Positions 1-9,513 of a stretch of DNA of 64,000 nucleotides are shown here, piece after piece. Origin of the DNA: Pelomonas sp. Root1444 (GTDB lineage Bacteria; Pseudomonadota; Gammaproteobacteria; Burkholderiales; Burkholderiaceae_C). Location of the stretch: the NCBI RefSeq assembly GCF_001426885.1, contig NZ_LMFP01000026.1:1-64000 (forward strand), written 5' to 3'. Each line of letters starts with the position of its first letter. Position 1 is the first letter of the stretch. Position numbers and translations under genes: made by a program. The notes under the pieces were generated by a model that worked only from the letters and a program-made list of their open reading frames with translations, did no database searches and was not told the DNA's origin.

Positions 1-1
1 G

Positions 2-76
2 CTGGGAATCTGCACCGCTCCCCGCGCTGCAACCGTCAAGGTGTGTTCGGCGGACGCCTACGTCACCTGGGACTAG
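2..76 (+). CDS. 3' end of an unidentified gene cut by the window edge
   Basis: Frame 2 is open from the window edge to a TAG at 74-76 and gives a 24-residue tail ending in CSADAYVTWD. The two cysteines and the mixed hydrophobic/polar end would fit a small exported or pilin-like protein, but this is too short to identify. Frame 1 is also open, to a TAA at 115-117, so the choice of frame is uncertain. Confidence 0.2.
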   Translation: MGICTAPRAATVKVCSADAYVTWD

Positions 77-117
77 GACATCACGAGATCGTGCACAACT
101 GGACGCTTCATAAGTAA

Positions 118-141
118 AGGAACCCGCCGTGGCGGGTTCCT
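118..141 (-). terminator. Rho-independent terminator of ychF
   Basis: A perfect inverted repeat (AGGAACCCGCC / GGCGGGTTCCT) with a tiny loop lies about 45 bases beyond the ychF stop. Read on the minus strand it is followed by TTTACTTA, so it suits ychF better than the plus-strand gene at the window edge. Confidence 0.7.
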
Positions 142-183
142 GTGGTGCGCGCGGGGCGATCGAAGCGGCCGGCCTGCGACCCG

Positions 184-1275
184 TCAAACGTTGAACAGGA
201 AGTGCAGCACGTCCCCGTCCTTGACGACGTATTCCTTGCCTTCCGCGCGCATCTTGCCGGCATCCTTGGCGCCTTGTTCGCCGCGGTACTGGATGAAGTC
301 GTCGTAGGCGATGGTCTGCGCGCGGATGTAGCCGCGTTCGAAATCGGTGTGGATGACGCCCGCGGCTTGCGGGCCGGTGTCGCCGATGTGGATGGTCCAG
401 GCGCGCACTTCCTTCACGCCAGCGGTGAAATAGGTCTGCAGGCCCAGCAGCTTGAATGCGGCGCGGATCAGGCGGTTCAGGCCTGGCTCGTCCTGGCCCA
501 TCTCGGCCAGGAACATGGCGCGGTCCTCATCGTCCATCTCCGACAGTTCCGACTCGGTCTTGGCGCAGATCGCTACGACCGGACCCTTCTGCGCCGCTGC
601 ATATTCCTGCAGGCGGTCGAGGAACGGGTTGTTCTCGAAGCCGTCTTCCGAGACGTTAGCGACGAACATCGCCGGCTTCGCCGTGATCAGGCACAGCGGC
701 TTCAGGATGGCCAGCTCTTCCTTGCTGAAATCGATGGTGCGCACGGGCTTGGCTTGGTCCAGCGCGGCCTGGCACTTCTCCAGCACCTTGACCAGCGCGA
801 TGGCTTCTTTGTCGCCGGCGCGCGCCACCTTGTTGTAGCGGTGCAGGCTCTTCTCGACGGTGCCGAGGTCCGCCAGGCAGAGCTCGGTCTGGATCACCTC
901 GATATCCGAGATCGGATCGACCTTGCCGTTCACGTGGATGACGTTCGGATCCTCGAAGCAGCGCACGACGTTGACGATGGCGTCGGTCTCGCGGATGTGC
1001 GAAAGGAACTGGTTGCCCAAGCCTTCGCCCTTGCTGGCGCCAGCGACCAGGCCGGCGATGTCGACGAACTCGACCACGGCGGGCATGACGCGCTCGGGCT
1101 TCACGATCTCAGCCAGCGCCGCCAGGCGCGGGTCGGGCAGTTCGACGATGCCGACGTTGGGCTCGATCGTGCAGAACGGATAGTTCTCGGCGGCGATGCC
1201 GGCTTTGGTCAGGGCGTTGAAGAGCGTGGACTTGCCGACATTGGGCAGGCCCACGATGCCGCATTTGAGGCTCAT
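184..1275 (-). CDS. ychF: Redox-regulated ribosome-binding ATPase YchF
   Basis: This is a cytosolic Obg-family P-loop NTPase that binds ribosomes and hydrolyses ATP rather than GTP; in Escherichia coli it affects the oxidative stress response. The protein is 363 residues, the same length as the E. coli protein. The P-loop GLPNVGKS is at residues 9-16 and the G3 element DIAGL at about 72-76. The usual NKxD is replaced by NVSE near residue 209, the signature that goes with ATP preference in this family. A TGS domain closes the C-terminus. The start was chosen at the ATG before SLKCGIVG; the longer upstream reading is GC-rich filler. The gene diverges from the hydroxylase gene across 138 bases. 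Confidence 0.97.
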   Translation of the reverse strand: MSLKCGIVGLPNVGKSTLFNALTKAGIAAENYPFCTIEPNVGIVELPDPRLAALAEIVKPERVMPAVVEFVDIAGLVAGASKGEGLGNQFLSHIRETDAIVNVVRCFEDPNVIHVNGKVDPISDIEVIQTELCLADLGTVEKSLHRYNKVARAGDKEAIALVKVLEKCQAALDQAKPVRTIDFSKEELAILKPLCLITAKPAMFVANVSEDGFENNPFLDRLQEYAAAQKGPVVAICAKTESELSEMDDEDRAMFLAEMGQDEPGLNRLIRAAFKLLGLQTYFTAGVKEVRAWTIHIGDTGPQAAGVIHTDFERGYIRAQTIAYDDFIQYRGEQGAKDAGKMRAEGKEYVVKDGDVLHFLFNV

Positions 1276-1326
1276 GGCAAGACTTTCCGTTGGGGAGGGC
1301 GGCCGGCCACAGGCCCGCACGCAAGC

Positions 1327-1338
1327 CGGCGATTTTAG
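1327..1338 (-). promoter_or_regulatory. Candidate -10 region of ychF (CTAAAATCGCCG)
   Basis: On the minus strand this reads CTAAAATCGCCG, holding a TAAAAT hexamer about 55 bases before the ychF start. The identical 12-mer occurs upstream of lysS (9514-9525). No good -35 hexamer is visible at 16-18 bases. Confidence 0.35.
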
Positions 1339-1401
1339 TCGGCCGGCGGGCAGACCCCTTGGGCCGCGCGGCCCGGCTGCAGAGCAGCCATACCCCCTGC
1401 C

Positions 1402-1407
1402 TACAAT
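1402..1407 (+). promoter_or_regulatory. Candidate -10 element giving a leaderless hydroxylase mRNA
   Basis: TACAAT ends only 6 bases before the ATG at 1414, and there is no Shine-Dalgarno sequence between them. Transcription would be expected to start at or one base before the start codon. The -35 region is weak. Confidence 0.35.
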
Positions 1408-1413
1408 CGCTGC

Positions 1414-2535
1414 ATGCAAAGCGTGGACGTGTTGGTCAGGGGCCGAGGTGCGGTGGGAAGCAGCCTGGCGCTCAGCTTGGCCGCCCAGGGCCTGAGCGTC
1501 GGCATGACCGGCGCCGCCGAGGCAGCCCGGCCGGACGATGTGCGCACCTATGCGCTGAACGCCGCCTCGGTCGCGCTGCTCACCGAGTTGAAGATCTGGG
1601 GTAGCCTGCCGGCCGATGCCGTCAGCCCGGTCTACGACATGGTCGTCTGTGGCGACGCGTCAAGCGAGCAGCCGGCCGGGCGGCTGAGCTTTTCCGCCTG
1701 GCAACAGGGGCTCGGCGAACTGGCCGTCATCGTCGACGCCGCGGCGCTGGATGCACAGCTCGCCACGGCGCTGCGCTTCTCACCCCATGTGCATGGCGTT
1801 CCAGATCAAACGCCAGCCGCGCTGACCGCGCTGTGCGAAGGGCGCGAATCGGCGGCGCGTGCCGCGTTGGGCGTCGGCTTCACGACCAAGCCGTACGGGC
1901 ATCGCGCGCTGGCGGCGCGGTTGACGGCGGATCGCTCGCATCAAGGTGTCGCGCGGCAGTGGTTTCAGCCCGGCGGCGAGGTGCTTGCGCTGCTGCCTTT
2001 CGAGCGACCCGCGCCCGGCGCGTCCTACGGCCTGGTGTGGTCCTGTGCCGAGGCGCGGGCGGAGCAACTGCAGGCGCTGCCGACAGAAGATTTCGAGCGC
2101 GAGCTCAACGCCGCGACGGGTGCCGCTGCGGGCGCACTGAAGCTGGCCAGCGAGCGTTCCAGCTGGCCATTGGCGGTGGCGCGTGCCGACGCAGTCAGCG
2201 GCGCCGGCTGGGTGTTGCTGGGCGATGCGGCCCACATCGTCCATCCGCTTGCGGGCCAGGGGTTGAACCTGGGTCTTGGCGACGTCGCGGCGCTCAGCCG
2301 CGTGCTGGCCCAGCGCGAGCCCTGGCGGCCGCTGGGCGACGAGCGCCTGCTGCGTCGCTATGCGCGCGAGCGCCTCGCACCGACGCTGGCGATGGGCGAG
2401 CTGACAGATGTGCTGCAGCGCCTTTTCGCACACGGCTCCCCGGCCGCACAAGGCTTGCGCAACCGTGGAATGGATGCGCTGAACCAACTCACTCCCGTCA
2501 AGCGCTGGCTGACCCAGCGCGCCCTCGGGCTCTAA
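1414..2535 (+). CDS. UbiH/UbiF-family FAD-dependent hydroxylase
   Basis: This is a flavin monooxygenase-like protein of the family that hydroxylates the ubiquinone ring, acting at the inner face of the membrane. It has 373 residues. An N-terminal Rossmann start (GRGAVGSS, residues 10-17) follows a beta strand, and the second FAD-binding motif GDAAH is at 270-274, followed by [11 protein letters not shown], a hallmark of UbiH/UbiF/UbiI proteins. The first glycine motif is degenerate: it lacks the usual GxGPAG. The gene sits just ahead of dsbC, an order seen in related Burkholderiales. Which ring position it hydroxylates cannot be told from sequence, so no symbol is given. Confidence 0.88.
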   Translation: MQSVDVLVRGRGAVGSSLALSLAAQGLSVGMTGAAEAARPDDVRTYALNAASVALLTELKIWGSLPADAVSPVYDMVVCGDASSEQPAGRLSFSAWQQGLGELAVIVDAAALDAQLATALRFSPHVHGVPDQTPAALTALCEGRESAARAALGVGFTTKPYGHRALAARLTADRSHQGVARQWFQPGGEVLALLPFERPAPGASYGLVWSCAEARAEQLQALPTEDFERELNAATGAAAGALKLASERSSWPLAVARADAVSGAGWVLLGDAAHIVHPLAGQGLNLGLGDVAALSRVLAQREPWRPLGDERLLRRYARERLAPTLAMGELTDVLQRLFAHGSPAAQGLRNRGMDALNQLTPVKRWLTQRALGL

Positions 2536-2553
2536 CTCCCTCCTCGTCGTACC

Positions 2554-3288
2554 GTGCCATCCACCATCGCCCGATTCCTGACTGCCTTGCTGCTTGCAGC
2601 CTGCCTGCCCGCCCTGGCCAACGAGGCCGTCATCCGCAAGGCGATTGCCGAGCGCATGCCCAATGCGCCCAAGATCGACGAGGTCAAACCCGCAGCCATG
2701 CCCGGCTTGTGGGAGATCCGCATCGGCAACGAGGTGCGCTACACCGACGCCACCGGCACGTACCTGATCGAGGGCGAACTGATCGACCTCAAGGCCAAGA
2801 AGAACCTGACCGCGGAGCGCGTCGCGCAGATCAACCGCGTCGACTTCGCAGCGTTGCCGTTCAAGGACGCTCTGGTGTGGAAGAACGGCAGCGGCAAGCG
2901 CCGCATCGCCGTGTTCGCCGATCCCAACTGTGGCTATTGCAAGCGCTTCGAGGCTTCGCTGCAGGAGCTCAAGGACGTCACGGTCTACACCTTCCTCATC
3001 CCCATCCTCGGCGGCGATTCGCCCGAGAAGACCCGTGCCATCTGGTGCGCCAAGGACCGCACCGGCGCCTGGCTGGGCTGGATGCTCAAGAGCGAGCAGC
3101 CGCCCAAGGCGCCGGCCGCCTGCGACGACGCCGCCATCGAGCGCAACCTCGCGTTGTCGCGCCGCATCCATGTGAACGGCACGCCGGCCATCCTGCTGGA
3201 AGACGGCAACCGCATCCCGGGCGCCGTCGGCCCGGCCGAGCTCGAGAAGCGCCTGCAGGCACTGGCCACGCCGGCCGGCAAGTCCTGA
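2554..3288 (+). CDS. dsbC: Periplasmic thiol:disulfide isomerase DsbC
   Basis: This enzyme reshuffles wrong disulfides in periplasmic proteins and is kept reduced by DsbD. It has 244 residues and begins at GTG. The signal peptide ends with PALA at residues 19-22. An N-terminal dimerisation region (about 23-85) leads to a thioredoxin fold with active site CGYC at 126-129, within NCGYCKRFE. The cis-proline loop is near GTPAILLEDG. A second cysteine pair (WCAKD ... ACDD) matches the structural disulfide of DsbC. It lies 18 bases after the hydroxylase and 4 bases before the DUF3429 gene, so it is probably in one operon. Confidence 0.95.
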   Translation: MPSTIARFLTALLLAACLPALANEAVIRKAIAERMPNAPKIDEVKPAAMPGLWEIRIGNEVRYTDATGTYLIEGELIDLKAKKNLTAERVAQINRVDFAALPFKDALVWKNGSGKRRIAVFADPNCGYCKRFEASLQELKDVTVYTFLIPILGGDSPEKTRAIWCAKDRTGAWLGWMLKSEQPPKAPAACDDAAIERNLALSRRIHVNGTPAILLEDGNRIPGAVGPAELEKRLQALATPAGKS

Positions 3289-3292
3289 CCCG

Positions 3293-3730
3293 ATGAACGC
3301 CGCCCACCGCGAGTTCGCGCAGCGGCTCGGCTATGCCGGGCTGATCCCCTTCGTGCTGGGCTGCGCGCTGATCTGGCTGATCGGCGACCGCGACCTCGAC
3401 CAGCACGCCTTCGTCAGCCTGGCCTTGTCAGCCTATGCGGGCCTCGTCATCGCCTTCCTCGGCGGCATCCATTGGGGGCTGTCCTTCGCGCACGGGCTGC
3501 CTGGGCGCCAGCCGCTGGCCTGGGGTGTCGGCGCCGCGCTGCTCGGCTGGCTGGGCGTGCTGATGGCGCCTTATGCTGGCCTGGCATGGCATGGCGCCGT
3601 GCTGATCGCCTGCTATGGCGTCGACCGGCGCGTGTATCCGCAGCTCGGCGCGGGCGACTGGCTGACGCTGCGCTTTCGCCTGACGGCAGTGGCTGCATTG
3701 AGCTGCTTCCTGGCCGCCGCGGGCAGCTGA
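3293..3730 (+). CDS. DUF3429-family inner-membrane protein
   Basis: A 145-residue integral membrane protein with about four or five hydrophobic segments (roughly residues 13-30, 41-58, 73-92, 98-113 and 128-142). The conserved GGIHWGLSFA near residues 58-67 is typical of DUF3429, a family related to TMEM69; its function is unknown. It starts 4 bases after dsbC, and its stop overlaps the start of the next gene (TGATG), so it is translationally coupled to the M61 peptidase gene. Confidence 0.85.
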   Translation: MNAAHREFAQRLGYAGLIPFVLGCALIWLIGDRDLDQHAFVSLALSAYAGLVIAFLGGIHWGLSFAHGLPGRQPLAWGVGAALLGWLGVLMAPYAGLAWHGAVLIACYGVDRRVYPQLGAGDWLTLRFRLTAVAALSCFLAAAGS

Positions 3731-5436
3731 TGGCCGTCAGCTACCGTATCGAGCTGGCCGACCTCGCGGCGCACCGCTATCGCGTCACGCTGACGCTGGC
3801 CAGCCCGGCCCCTGAGCAGGACTTCAGCCTGCCGGTGTGGATCCCGGGCAGCTACCTGGTGCGTGAGTTCGCCAAGCACCTGAGCGGGCTCACCGCGCGC
3901 CAGGCGGGCCGCGACCTGCCGGTCGAGCAGCTCGACAAGGCCAGCTGGCGCGTGCGCTGCAGCGGCCGTGCGGCATTGACGCTGAGCTACGACGTCTATG
4001 CGTTCGACGCCTCGGTGCGCACCGCCTGGCTGGACAGCCGGCGCGCCTTCTTCAATGCCAGCAGCCTGTGCCTGCGCGCGCATGGCCGAGAGGCCGAGAC
4101 GCATGCCATCACGCTGGCGCGCGTGCCCAAGGGTTGGCGCGTCGCGACCGCCATGCGCGAGCACGCTGGCGGCTACGAGGCCGCCGACTACGACGAGCTG
4201 CTGGATCACCCCTTCGAGATGGGCGCGCACTGGCAGGGCGAATTCGTCGCAGCGGGCGTGCCGCATCGCGTCGTCGTCGCGGGCGCCTGGCCCAGCTTCG
4301 ACGGTGAGCGCCTGCTGGCCGACGTGCAGCGCATCTGCGAGGCGCAGATCGCCTTCTGGGGCGGCGCGCCCTTCGAGCACTACAGCTTCCTGCTCTGGGC
4401 CGTGGACGACGGCCACGGCGGCCTGGAGCACCGCGCCAGCACGGCGTTGATCTGCGCGCGCCGCGAGCTGCCCACGGCAGCGGAAAGCGCCGCGCCAAGC
4501 GACAACTACGCGCGCCTGCTGGGCCTGTTCAGCCACGAGTATTTCCACGCCTGGAACGTCAAGCGGATGCGACCGGCCGAGTTCGCGCGCCTGGACTACC
4601 AGCGCGAGAACTACACCGAGCTGCTGTGGTTCTTCGAGGGCTTCACGAGCTACTACGACGAACTGATGCTGCGCCGCGCCGGGCTGGTCGACGCTGCGCG
4701 CTACCTGAAGCTGCTGGGCGCGTCCGTCAACGGCGTGCTGGCAGCGCCCGGGCGCGCCGTGCAGCCGCTGGCCCAGGCCAGCTTCGAAGCGTGGACCAAG
4801 TACTACCGGCCGGACGAGAACAGCCCCAACGCGACGAGCAACTACTACGCCCAGGGCGCTCTGGTGGCGCTGTGCTTGGACCTGAGCCTGCGGGCGTGCA
4901 AGTCCAGCCTGGACGCGCTGATGCTGCGGCTGTGGAAGGCCAGTGACGGCGGGCCGGTCAGCGAGGCCGACATCCTTGCTGCCGTCCGGGTGCTGGGCGG
5001 CGACGAGATCGCCGGGCAGCTGCATGGCTGGGTGCATGGCACGGGCGAGCTGCCGCTGCGCGAGCTGCTGGCGGCGCACGGCGTCGAGTGGCGCGACGAC
5101 GGCCGCCAGAACGTCGCCCAGCGGCTGGGCCTGCGCGTGCGCGAATCGGCATTGACGGGCGTCCAGGTCAGCCATGTGCTGGCCGGCGGCGCGGGTGAGG
5201 CGGGCGGCCTCAATGCGCGCGACGAGATCCTCGGCTGCAATGGCTGGCGGCTGCGGCGGCTGGACGATGCGCCGGGCCTGCTGGCACCGGGCGACGCGCG
5301 CCTGCGCCTGCTCGTCGGCCGGGACCAGCGCCTGGTCGAGTTGGACGTCGAGCTGCCACTCGCGCGGCCCGCCGCCGTGGCGCTGGCCCTCGCCGATGGC
5401 GCGCAGCCTGCCCGGCGCCGCTGGCTGGGCGCCTGA
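3730..5436 (+). CDS. M61-family metallopeptidase with PDZ domain
   Basis: A 568-residue zinc peptidase of family M61 (glycyl aminopeptidase type). The N-terminal beta domain includes IPGSYLVREFAKH. The catalytic site HEYFH is at residues 269-273, followed by AWNVKRMRP, and the glutamate in FFEGFTSYY at residue 303 is the likely third zinc ligand. A PDZ-like segment follows near 460-550. I see no signal peptide, so the protein looks cytosolic. The start is the ATG overlapping the DUF3429 stop; the longer upstream reading is a shadow of that gene. Its substrate is unknown. Confidence 0.92.
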   Translation: MAVSYRIELADLAAHRYRVTLTLASPAPEQDFSLPVWIPGSYLVREFAKHLSGLTARQAGRDLPVEQLDKASWRVRCSGRAALTLSYDVYAFDASVRTAWLDSRRAFFNASSLCLRAHGREAETHAITLARVPKGWRVATAMREHAGGYEAADYDELLDHPFEMGAHWQGEFVAAGVPHRVVVAGAWPSFDGERLLADVQRICEAQIAFWGGAPFEHYSFLLWAVDDGHGGLEHRASTALICARRELPTAAESAAPSDNYARLLGLFSHEYFHAWNVKRMRPAEFARLDYQRENYTELLWFFEGFTSYYDELMLRRAGLVDAARYLKLLGASVNGVLAAPGRAVQPLAQASFEAWTKYYRPDENSPNATSNYYAQGALVALCLDLSLRACKSSLDALMLRLWKASDGGPVSEADILAAVRVLGGDEIAGQLHGWVHGTGELPLRELLAAHGVEWRDDGRQNVAQRLGLRVRESALTGVQVSHVLAGGAGEAGGLNARDEILGCNGWRLRRLDDAPGLLAPGDARLRLLVGRDQRLVELDVELPLARPAAVALALADGAQPARRRWLGA

Positions 5437-5443
5437 ACGCACG

Positions 5444-6532
5444 ATGAAGAAGCCGCGGCCGCCCTGGCTGCTGGTGCTGGCTGTGCTGGCCCTGCACCTG
5501 CTGCTCGGGCGCGAGGTGCAGCGCATCCATGAAGGCTGGGTCAGCGAAGGGCCGCCGCCGATGCCGCCGCGCATGCAGGTCGAGTTCGTGCGCGAGATGG
5601 TGCTGCAGGCGCCGCCAGTGACCATTCGCACCCTGCCGCCGCCGCCCAAGCGGGTCGTCAAGGCCGGAGCAGCGCGCCCGGCGCCCGAGCCGGCCTCGGT
5701 GCCGGAACCTCTGGCGTTGCCATCCGCGCCAGAGCCGGTGGCGCAGGCCTCCTCGGCACCGGCCGAGGAGGCCCCGGTGCCCGTCGCCCAGGCGGCTTCG
5801 GCGGCGCCGGGCGACGAGCCCGGCCCGGAATGGCCGCTGTCCACGCGCCTGACTTATGTGCTGACCGGCAACTACCGCGGTCCCGTGCACGGCGAGGCCC
5901 AGGTCGAATGGCTGCGCAAGGGCAGCGACTACCAGGTGCACCTCGACGTCAACGTCGGCCCCAGTTTCGCGCCCTTCATCACACGGCGCATGAGCAGCCA
6001 GGGCCAGCTGACGCCGGAGGGCATCGCGCCGCAGCGCTACGACGAGGAAACCAGATTCATCGTCGGCGACGGCCGCCGTGCCAGCGTGTTCTTCCTGCCC
6101 ACCGAGGTGCAACTGGCCAGCGGCGTGCGCCAACCCGCGCAGCGGGGTGCGCAGGACTCGGCCAGCCAGTTCGTGCAGCTCACCTGGCTGTTCCTGACGG
6201 GCAGGGCCGTGCTGGAAAAAGGGCAGGTCGTGAGCTTTCCGCTCGTTCTGCCCAACCGGCAGTACCCGCAGTGGGACTACGAAGTGATCGGCGAGGAGTG
6301 GGTCGAGACCGGCACGGGCTGGGTGCCGGCCTGGCATCTGAAACCCCGCGGGTCGACGAAGGGCGACGACATGACGGCCGAGGTGTGGTTGGCGCCAGGG
6401 ATGCAATACCTGCCGGTGCGCCTGGTCATCCGCCAGGACGTCAGCACCTACGTCGACCTGATGCTCAAAAGCGCGCCGCTGCAAGCCGCGCCAGAATCGA
6501 CCAACGACATCCCCCGGAGATTGAGCCCATGA
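5444..6532 (+). CDS. DUF3108 envelope protein
   Basis: A 362-residue protein with one N-terminal membrane anchor (about residues 6-20, PWLLVLAVLALHLLLG). A Pro/Ala/Glu-rich linker runs from roughly 60 to 125. A beta-rich DUF3108 domain begins near STRLTYVLTGNYRG and runs to the end. The linker and single anchor resemble TonB-like spacer architecture, but the C-terminus is DUF3108, not TonB. Function is unknown. It begins 7 bases after the M61 gene and its stop overlaps the start of the crotonase gene (ATGA), so it is one transcription unit. Confidence 0.85.
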   Translation: MKKPRPPWLLVLAVLALHLLLGREVQRIHEGWVSEGPPPMPPRMQVEFVREMVLQAPPVTIRTLPPPPKRVVKAGAARPAPEPASVPEPLALPSAPEPVAQASSAPAEEAPVPVAQAASAAPGDEPGPEWPLSTRLTYVLTGNYRGPVHGEAQVEWLRKGSDYQVHLDVNVGPSFAPFITRRMSSQGQLTPEGIAPQRYDEETRFIVGDGRRASVFFLPTEVQLASGVRQPAQRGAQDSASQFVQLTWLFLTGRAVLEKGQVVSFPLVLPNRQYPQWDYEVIGEEWVETGTGWVPAWHLKPRGSTKGDDMTAEVWLAPGMQYLPVRLVIRQDVSTYVDLMLKSAPLQAAPESTNDIPRRLSP

Positions 6533-7317
6533 GCTACGAGTGCATCATCACCGCCATCCACGGCGACGGCCCGCGCAAGACCGGCCTCATCACGCTGAAC
6601 CGCCCCAAGGCGCTGAACGCGCTGAACGACCAGCTGATGGACGAGCTGGGCGAGGCGCTGCTGGCGTTCGATGCCGACGACGGCATCGGCTGCATCGTGC
6701 TGACCGGCTCGGAGCGCGCCTTTGCCGCCGGTGCCGACATCCCGACGATGTTGCCCCACACCTTCGCGACGGCCTTCAAGAGCGGCCTGATCTCCAAGAA
6801 CTGGGAAACCATCCTGCAAGTGCGCAAGCCGGTCATTGCCGCGGTCGCCGGCTTTGCGCTCGGCGGCGGCTGCGAGCTGGCGATGATGTGCGACTTCATC
6901 ATCGCCGCCGACACCGCCAAGTTCGGCCAGCCGGAGATCAAGCTGGGCATCGTGCCCGGCGCCGGGGGTACGCAGCGCCTGCCGCGCGCCGTTGGCAAAA
7001 GCAAGGCCATGGACATGCTGCTGACGGCCCGCATGATGGGTGCAGCCGAGGCCGAGAGCGCCGGGCTGGTGTCGCGCGTCGTGCCGGCGGACACGCTGCT
7101 GGCCGAGGCGCTGGCCGCGGCCGAGCAGATCAACGGCTTCAGCGGCCCGTCGGTCGCGCTGATCAAGGAGTTGGTCAACCTGGCCTACCAGGCCCCGCTG
7201 ACCGATGGCGTCAACGTCGAACGGCGCTACTTCCACGCGCTGTTCGGCAGCCATGACCAGCGCGAGGGCATGGAAGCCTTCCTGGCCAAGCGCGCCCCCA
7301 GCTTCGAACACCGTTGA
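6529..7317 (+). CDS. Enoyl-CoA hydratase/isomerase (crotonase) family protein
   Basis: A 262-residue cytosolic crotonase, probably adding water across the double bond of a 2-enoyl-CoA in fatty-acid or aromatic acid breakdown. The oxyanion-hole segments are FAAGADI (about residues 65-71) and ALGGGCELAMMCD (about 111-123). The catalytic glutamate region is PEIKLGIVPGAGGTQRLPR (about 138-156). It overlaps the DUF3108 stop by four bases. The exact substrate cannot be read from sequence. This is the last gene of the run from 1414. Confidence 0.92.
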   Translation: MSYECIITAIHGDGPRKTGLITLNRPKALNALNDQLMDELGEALLAFDADDGIGCIVLTGSERAFAAGADIPTMLPHTFATAFKSGLISKNWETILQVRKPVIAAVAGFALGGGCELAMMCDFIIAADTAKFGQPEIKLGIVPGAGGTQRLPRAVGKSKAMDMLLTARMMGAAEAESAGLVSRVVPADTLLAEALAAAEQINGFSGPSVALIKELVNLAYQAPLTDGVNVERRYFHALFGSHDQREGMEAFLAKRAPSFEHR

Positions 7318-7500
7318 CTCTTGTGGCGAAACGATGACGAACCTAGGGACGACTGTTTACGTTGTGTGAATAGTCAGTTCCGGCGGGCCTGGTGTTTCTA
7401 CTGAGGTCGGCTGCCTACAGTTCAGGCCATGGACACCGCGGTCGCGATGTCCGAATGACCCGAAGGCAGGACGCCCTGCCAGCCACTGAAGGAGCCCGTC
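7318..7500. other. Non-coding gap before the DUF4148 gene
   Basis: These 183 bases carry no ORF I would accept. A good ribosome binding site, AAGGAG, sits at 7489-7494, seven bases before the next ATG. A promoter is expected here, but I could not pick convincing hexamers. Confidence 0.5.
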
Positions 7501-7881
7501 ATGAGCAAGCTGTCCACCGTCATCGCCGCCACCCTGTTGATCGCCGCTGGCGCCGCCTCGGCCCAGGCCACCGGCACCGCCCCGCTGACCCGCGAGGCTG
7601 TCATCGCCGAACTGGCCGCCGCCCGCAACAGCGGTGAACTCGCCGCCATCCAGGGCGAGAAGGGTGTCGAGGTGACGACCGCCGCCAGCGCCAAGGCCGC
7701 CGCCGTCGCCACCGTCAAGCTGCCCCGCCAGGCCGTGCTGACGGTCAAGCCGACCGAAGTGCGTGGCGACGACAAACTCGCCGCTGCCCAGGCCGCGGAC
7801 CACGGCGAGAACGCTGCCCGTGAACTGGGCGACTTCCCGGCCCCGGTCGCCCGCCGCGCCTCCGCGCTGGCCGCCCGCTGA
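7501..7881 (+). CDS. Small exported DUF4148-like protein
   Basis: A 126-residue protein with a clear signal peptide (residues 1-23, ending AASAQA). The segment REAVIAELAAARNSGELAAI at about residues 32-51 matches the DUF4148 pattern that is common and multi-copy in Burkholderiales. The rest is Ala/Lys/Val-rich and low complexity. Function is unknown and the location is periplasmic. It stands alone, with its own ribosome binding site and a terminator directly after it. Confidence 0.8.
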   Translation: MSKLSTVIAATLLIAAGAASAQATGTAPLTREAVIAELAAARNSGELAAIQGEKGVEVTTAASAKAAAVATVKLPRQAVLTVKPTEVRGDDKLAAAQAADHGENAARELGDFPAPVARRASALAAR

Positions 7882-7902
7882 AGCAAAGCGGCTTCAAAGT
7901 CG

Positions 7903-7933
7903 AAAAAGGCGACCCGCAGGGGTCGCCTTTTTT
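7903..7933. terminator. Bidirectional Rho-independent terminator
   Basis: A strong stem (AAAAAGGCGACCC / GGGTCGCCTTTTT) with a four-base loop carries T-runs on both sides. It separates the convergent DUF4148 gene and lysS and can serve both. Confidence 0.9.
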
Positions 7934-7978
7934 ATTGGCGCGCGTCGCTGTTGCGCGCGATGGCCAGGGCGCCGCGCC

Positions 7979-9496
7979 TCAGGACTCCCGGCGCAGCGCC
8001 GGGAACAGGATGACGTCGCGGATCGACGGCGAGTCGGTGATCAGCATCATCAGCCGGTCGATGCCGATGCCGCAGCCGCCCGTCGGGGGCATGCCGTACT
8101 CCAGCGCACGGATGAAGTCCGCGTCGAAGAACATCGCTTCCTCGTCGCCCGCGTCCTTGTTGGCCACCTGCGCGTGGAAGCGGGCGGCCTGGTCTTCGGC
8201 GTCGTTCAGCTCGGAGAAGCCGTTGGCGTACTCGCGGCCGGTGATGAACAGCTCGAAGCGCTCGGTGATCTTGGGATTCGCGTCGGACGCGCGGGCCAGC
8301 GGCGAGACCTCGACGGGGTAGTCGATGATGAAGGTCGGCTCCCAGAGCTTTTCTTCGACGACGGCCTCGAACAGGCCGAACTGCAGCTCGGCCAGCCCCC
8401 AGCGGGTGGGCGCTTCCTCGCCCGCGGCCTTCAGGCGGCCGCGCAGCACGTCCGCGTCGTCGGCCTCGGCTTCCGTCAGGCCGGCGAACTGGATCAGCGA
8501 GTCGCGCACGGACACGCGGGCGAAGGGCTTGTCCAGCGCCACCGGCTTGCCGGCGTAGGTCAGCGCGGCGCCGCCGGTGGCGGCAATCGCCGCGTGGCGC
8601 AGCACGGCCTCGGTGAAGTCCATCTGGTCGTGATGCGTCCAGTAGGCCGCATAGAACTCCATCATCGTGAACTCGGGGTTGTGCCGGACCGAGATGCCTT
8701 CGTTGCGGAAGTTGCGGTTGATCTCGAACACGCGCTCGAAGCCGCCCACCACCAGGCGCTTGAGGTAGAGCTCCGGCGCGATGCGCAGGTACATCTGCTG
8801 GTCGAGCGCGTTGTGGTGCGTGATGAAGGGCTTGGCGTTGGCGCCGCCAGGAATGGGGTGGAGCATCGGCGTCTCCACTTCCAGGAAGCCGTGCTCCACC
8901 ATGAAGCTGCGGATGGCCGAAACGGCCTTGCTGCGCGCCGTGAAGCGCTTGCGGGCGTCCTCGTCGGTGATTAGGTCGACGTAGCGCTGGCGGTACTTCT
9001 GCTCCTGGTCGGTCATGCCGTGGAACTTGTCCGGCAGCGGGCGCAGGCTCTTGGTCAGCAGGCGCAGCGTGGTGACGGTGATGGTCAGCTCGCCGGTCTT
9101 GGTCTTCATCAGCGTGCCTTCGCCGCCGAGGATGTCGCCCAGGTCCCAGTGCTTGAAGGCGTCGTAGACCTCCGCGCCGACGTTGTCGACCGTCACGCGC
9201 AGCTGGATGCGGCCGGTGGCGTCCTGCAGCGTGCAGAAGCTCGCCTTGCCCATCACGCGCTTGAGCATCATGCGGCCGGCCACGCTGACCTTGACGGCCT
9301 GCGGCTCCAGCGCCTCGTTGTCGGTCTCGCCGTATTGCGCGTGCAGCGGCGCGGCGCGGTGCTGGGGCTTGAAATCGTTCGGGAACGGCACCGGGTTGGC
9401 GGCCCGCAGCGCGGCCAGTTTCTCGCGGCGCTCGGCGATCAGTTGGTTGTCGTCAGCCTGGGCGGGGGCTTGGGTGGTCGGTGTCGTTTGGGTCAT
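7979..9496 (-). CDS. lysS: Lysyl-tRNA synthetase, class II
   Basis: This charges tRNA(Lys) with lysine using ATP, in the cytosol. It has 505 residues, the usual LysS length. An N-terminal OB-fold anticodon-binding domain (about 60-170) is followed by the class II core: motif 2 is [20 protein letters not shown], and motif 3 at the C-terminus is [16 protein letters not shown]. The start is the ATG before [10 protein letters not shown]; the upstream extension reads back through the divergent flippase promoter. It diverges from the flippase across only 43 bases. Confidence 0.97.
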   Translation of the reverse strand: MTQTTPTTQAPAQADDNQLIAERREKLAALRAANPVPFPNDFKPQHRAAPLHAQYGETDNEALEPQAVKVSVAGRMMLKRVMGKASFCTLQDATGRIQLRVTVDNVGAEVYDAFKHWDLGDILGGEGTLMKTKTGELTITVTTLRLLTKSLRPLPDKFHGMTDQEQKYRQRYVDLITDEDARKRFTARSKAVSAIRSFMVEHGFLEVETPMLHPIPGGANAKPFITHHNALDQQMYLRIAPELYLKRLVVGGFERVFEINRNFRNEGISVRHNPEFTMMEFYAAYWTHHDQMDFTEAVLRHAAIAATGGAALTYAGKPVALDKPFARVSVRDSLIQFAGLTEAEADDADVLRGRLKAAGEEAPTRWGLAELQFGLFEAVVEEKLWEPTFIIDYPVEVSPLARASDANPKITERFELFITGREYANGFSELNDAEDQAARFHAQVANKDAGDEEAMFFDADFIRALEYGMPPTGGCGIGIDRLMMLITDSPSIRDVILFPALRRES

Positions 9497-9513
9497 TGCG
9501 GGCCTTGGTGAAT

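Noticed and set aside
3613-5844. A 743-codon minus-strand frame opposite the M61 peptidase and DUF3108 genes
   Set aside because: Low-complexity composition typical of antisense frames in GC-rich DNA; the plus-strand genes carry clear motifs.
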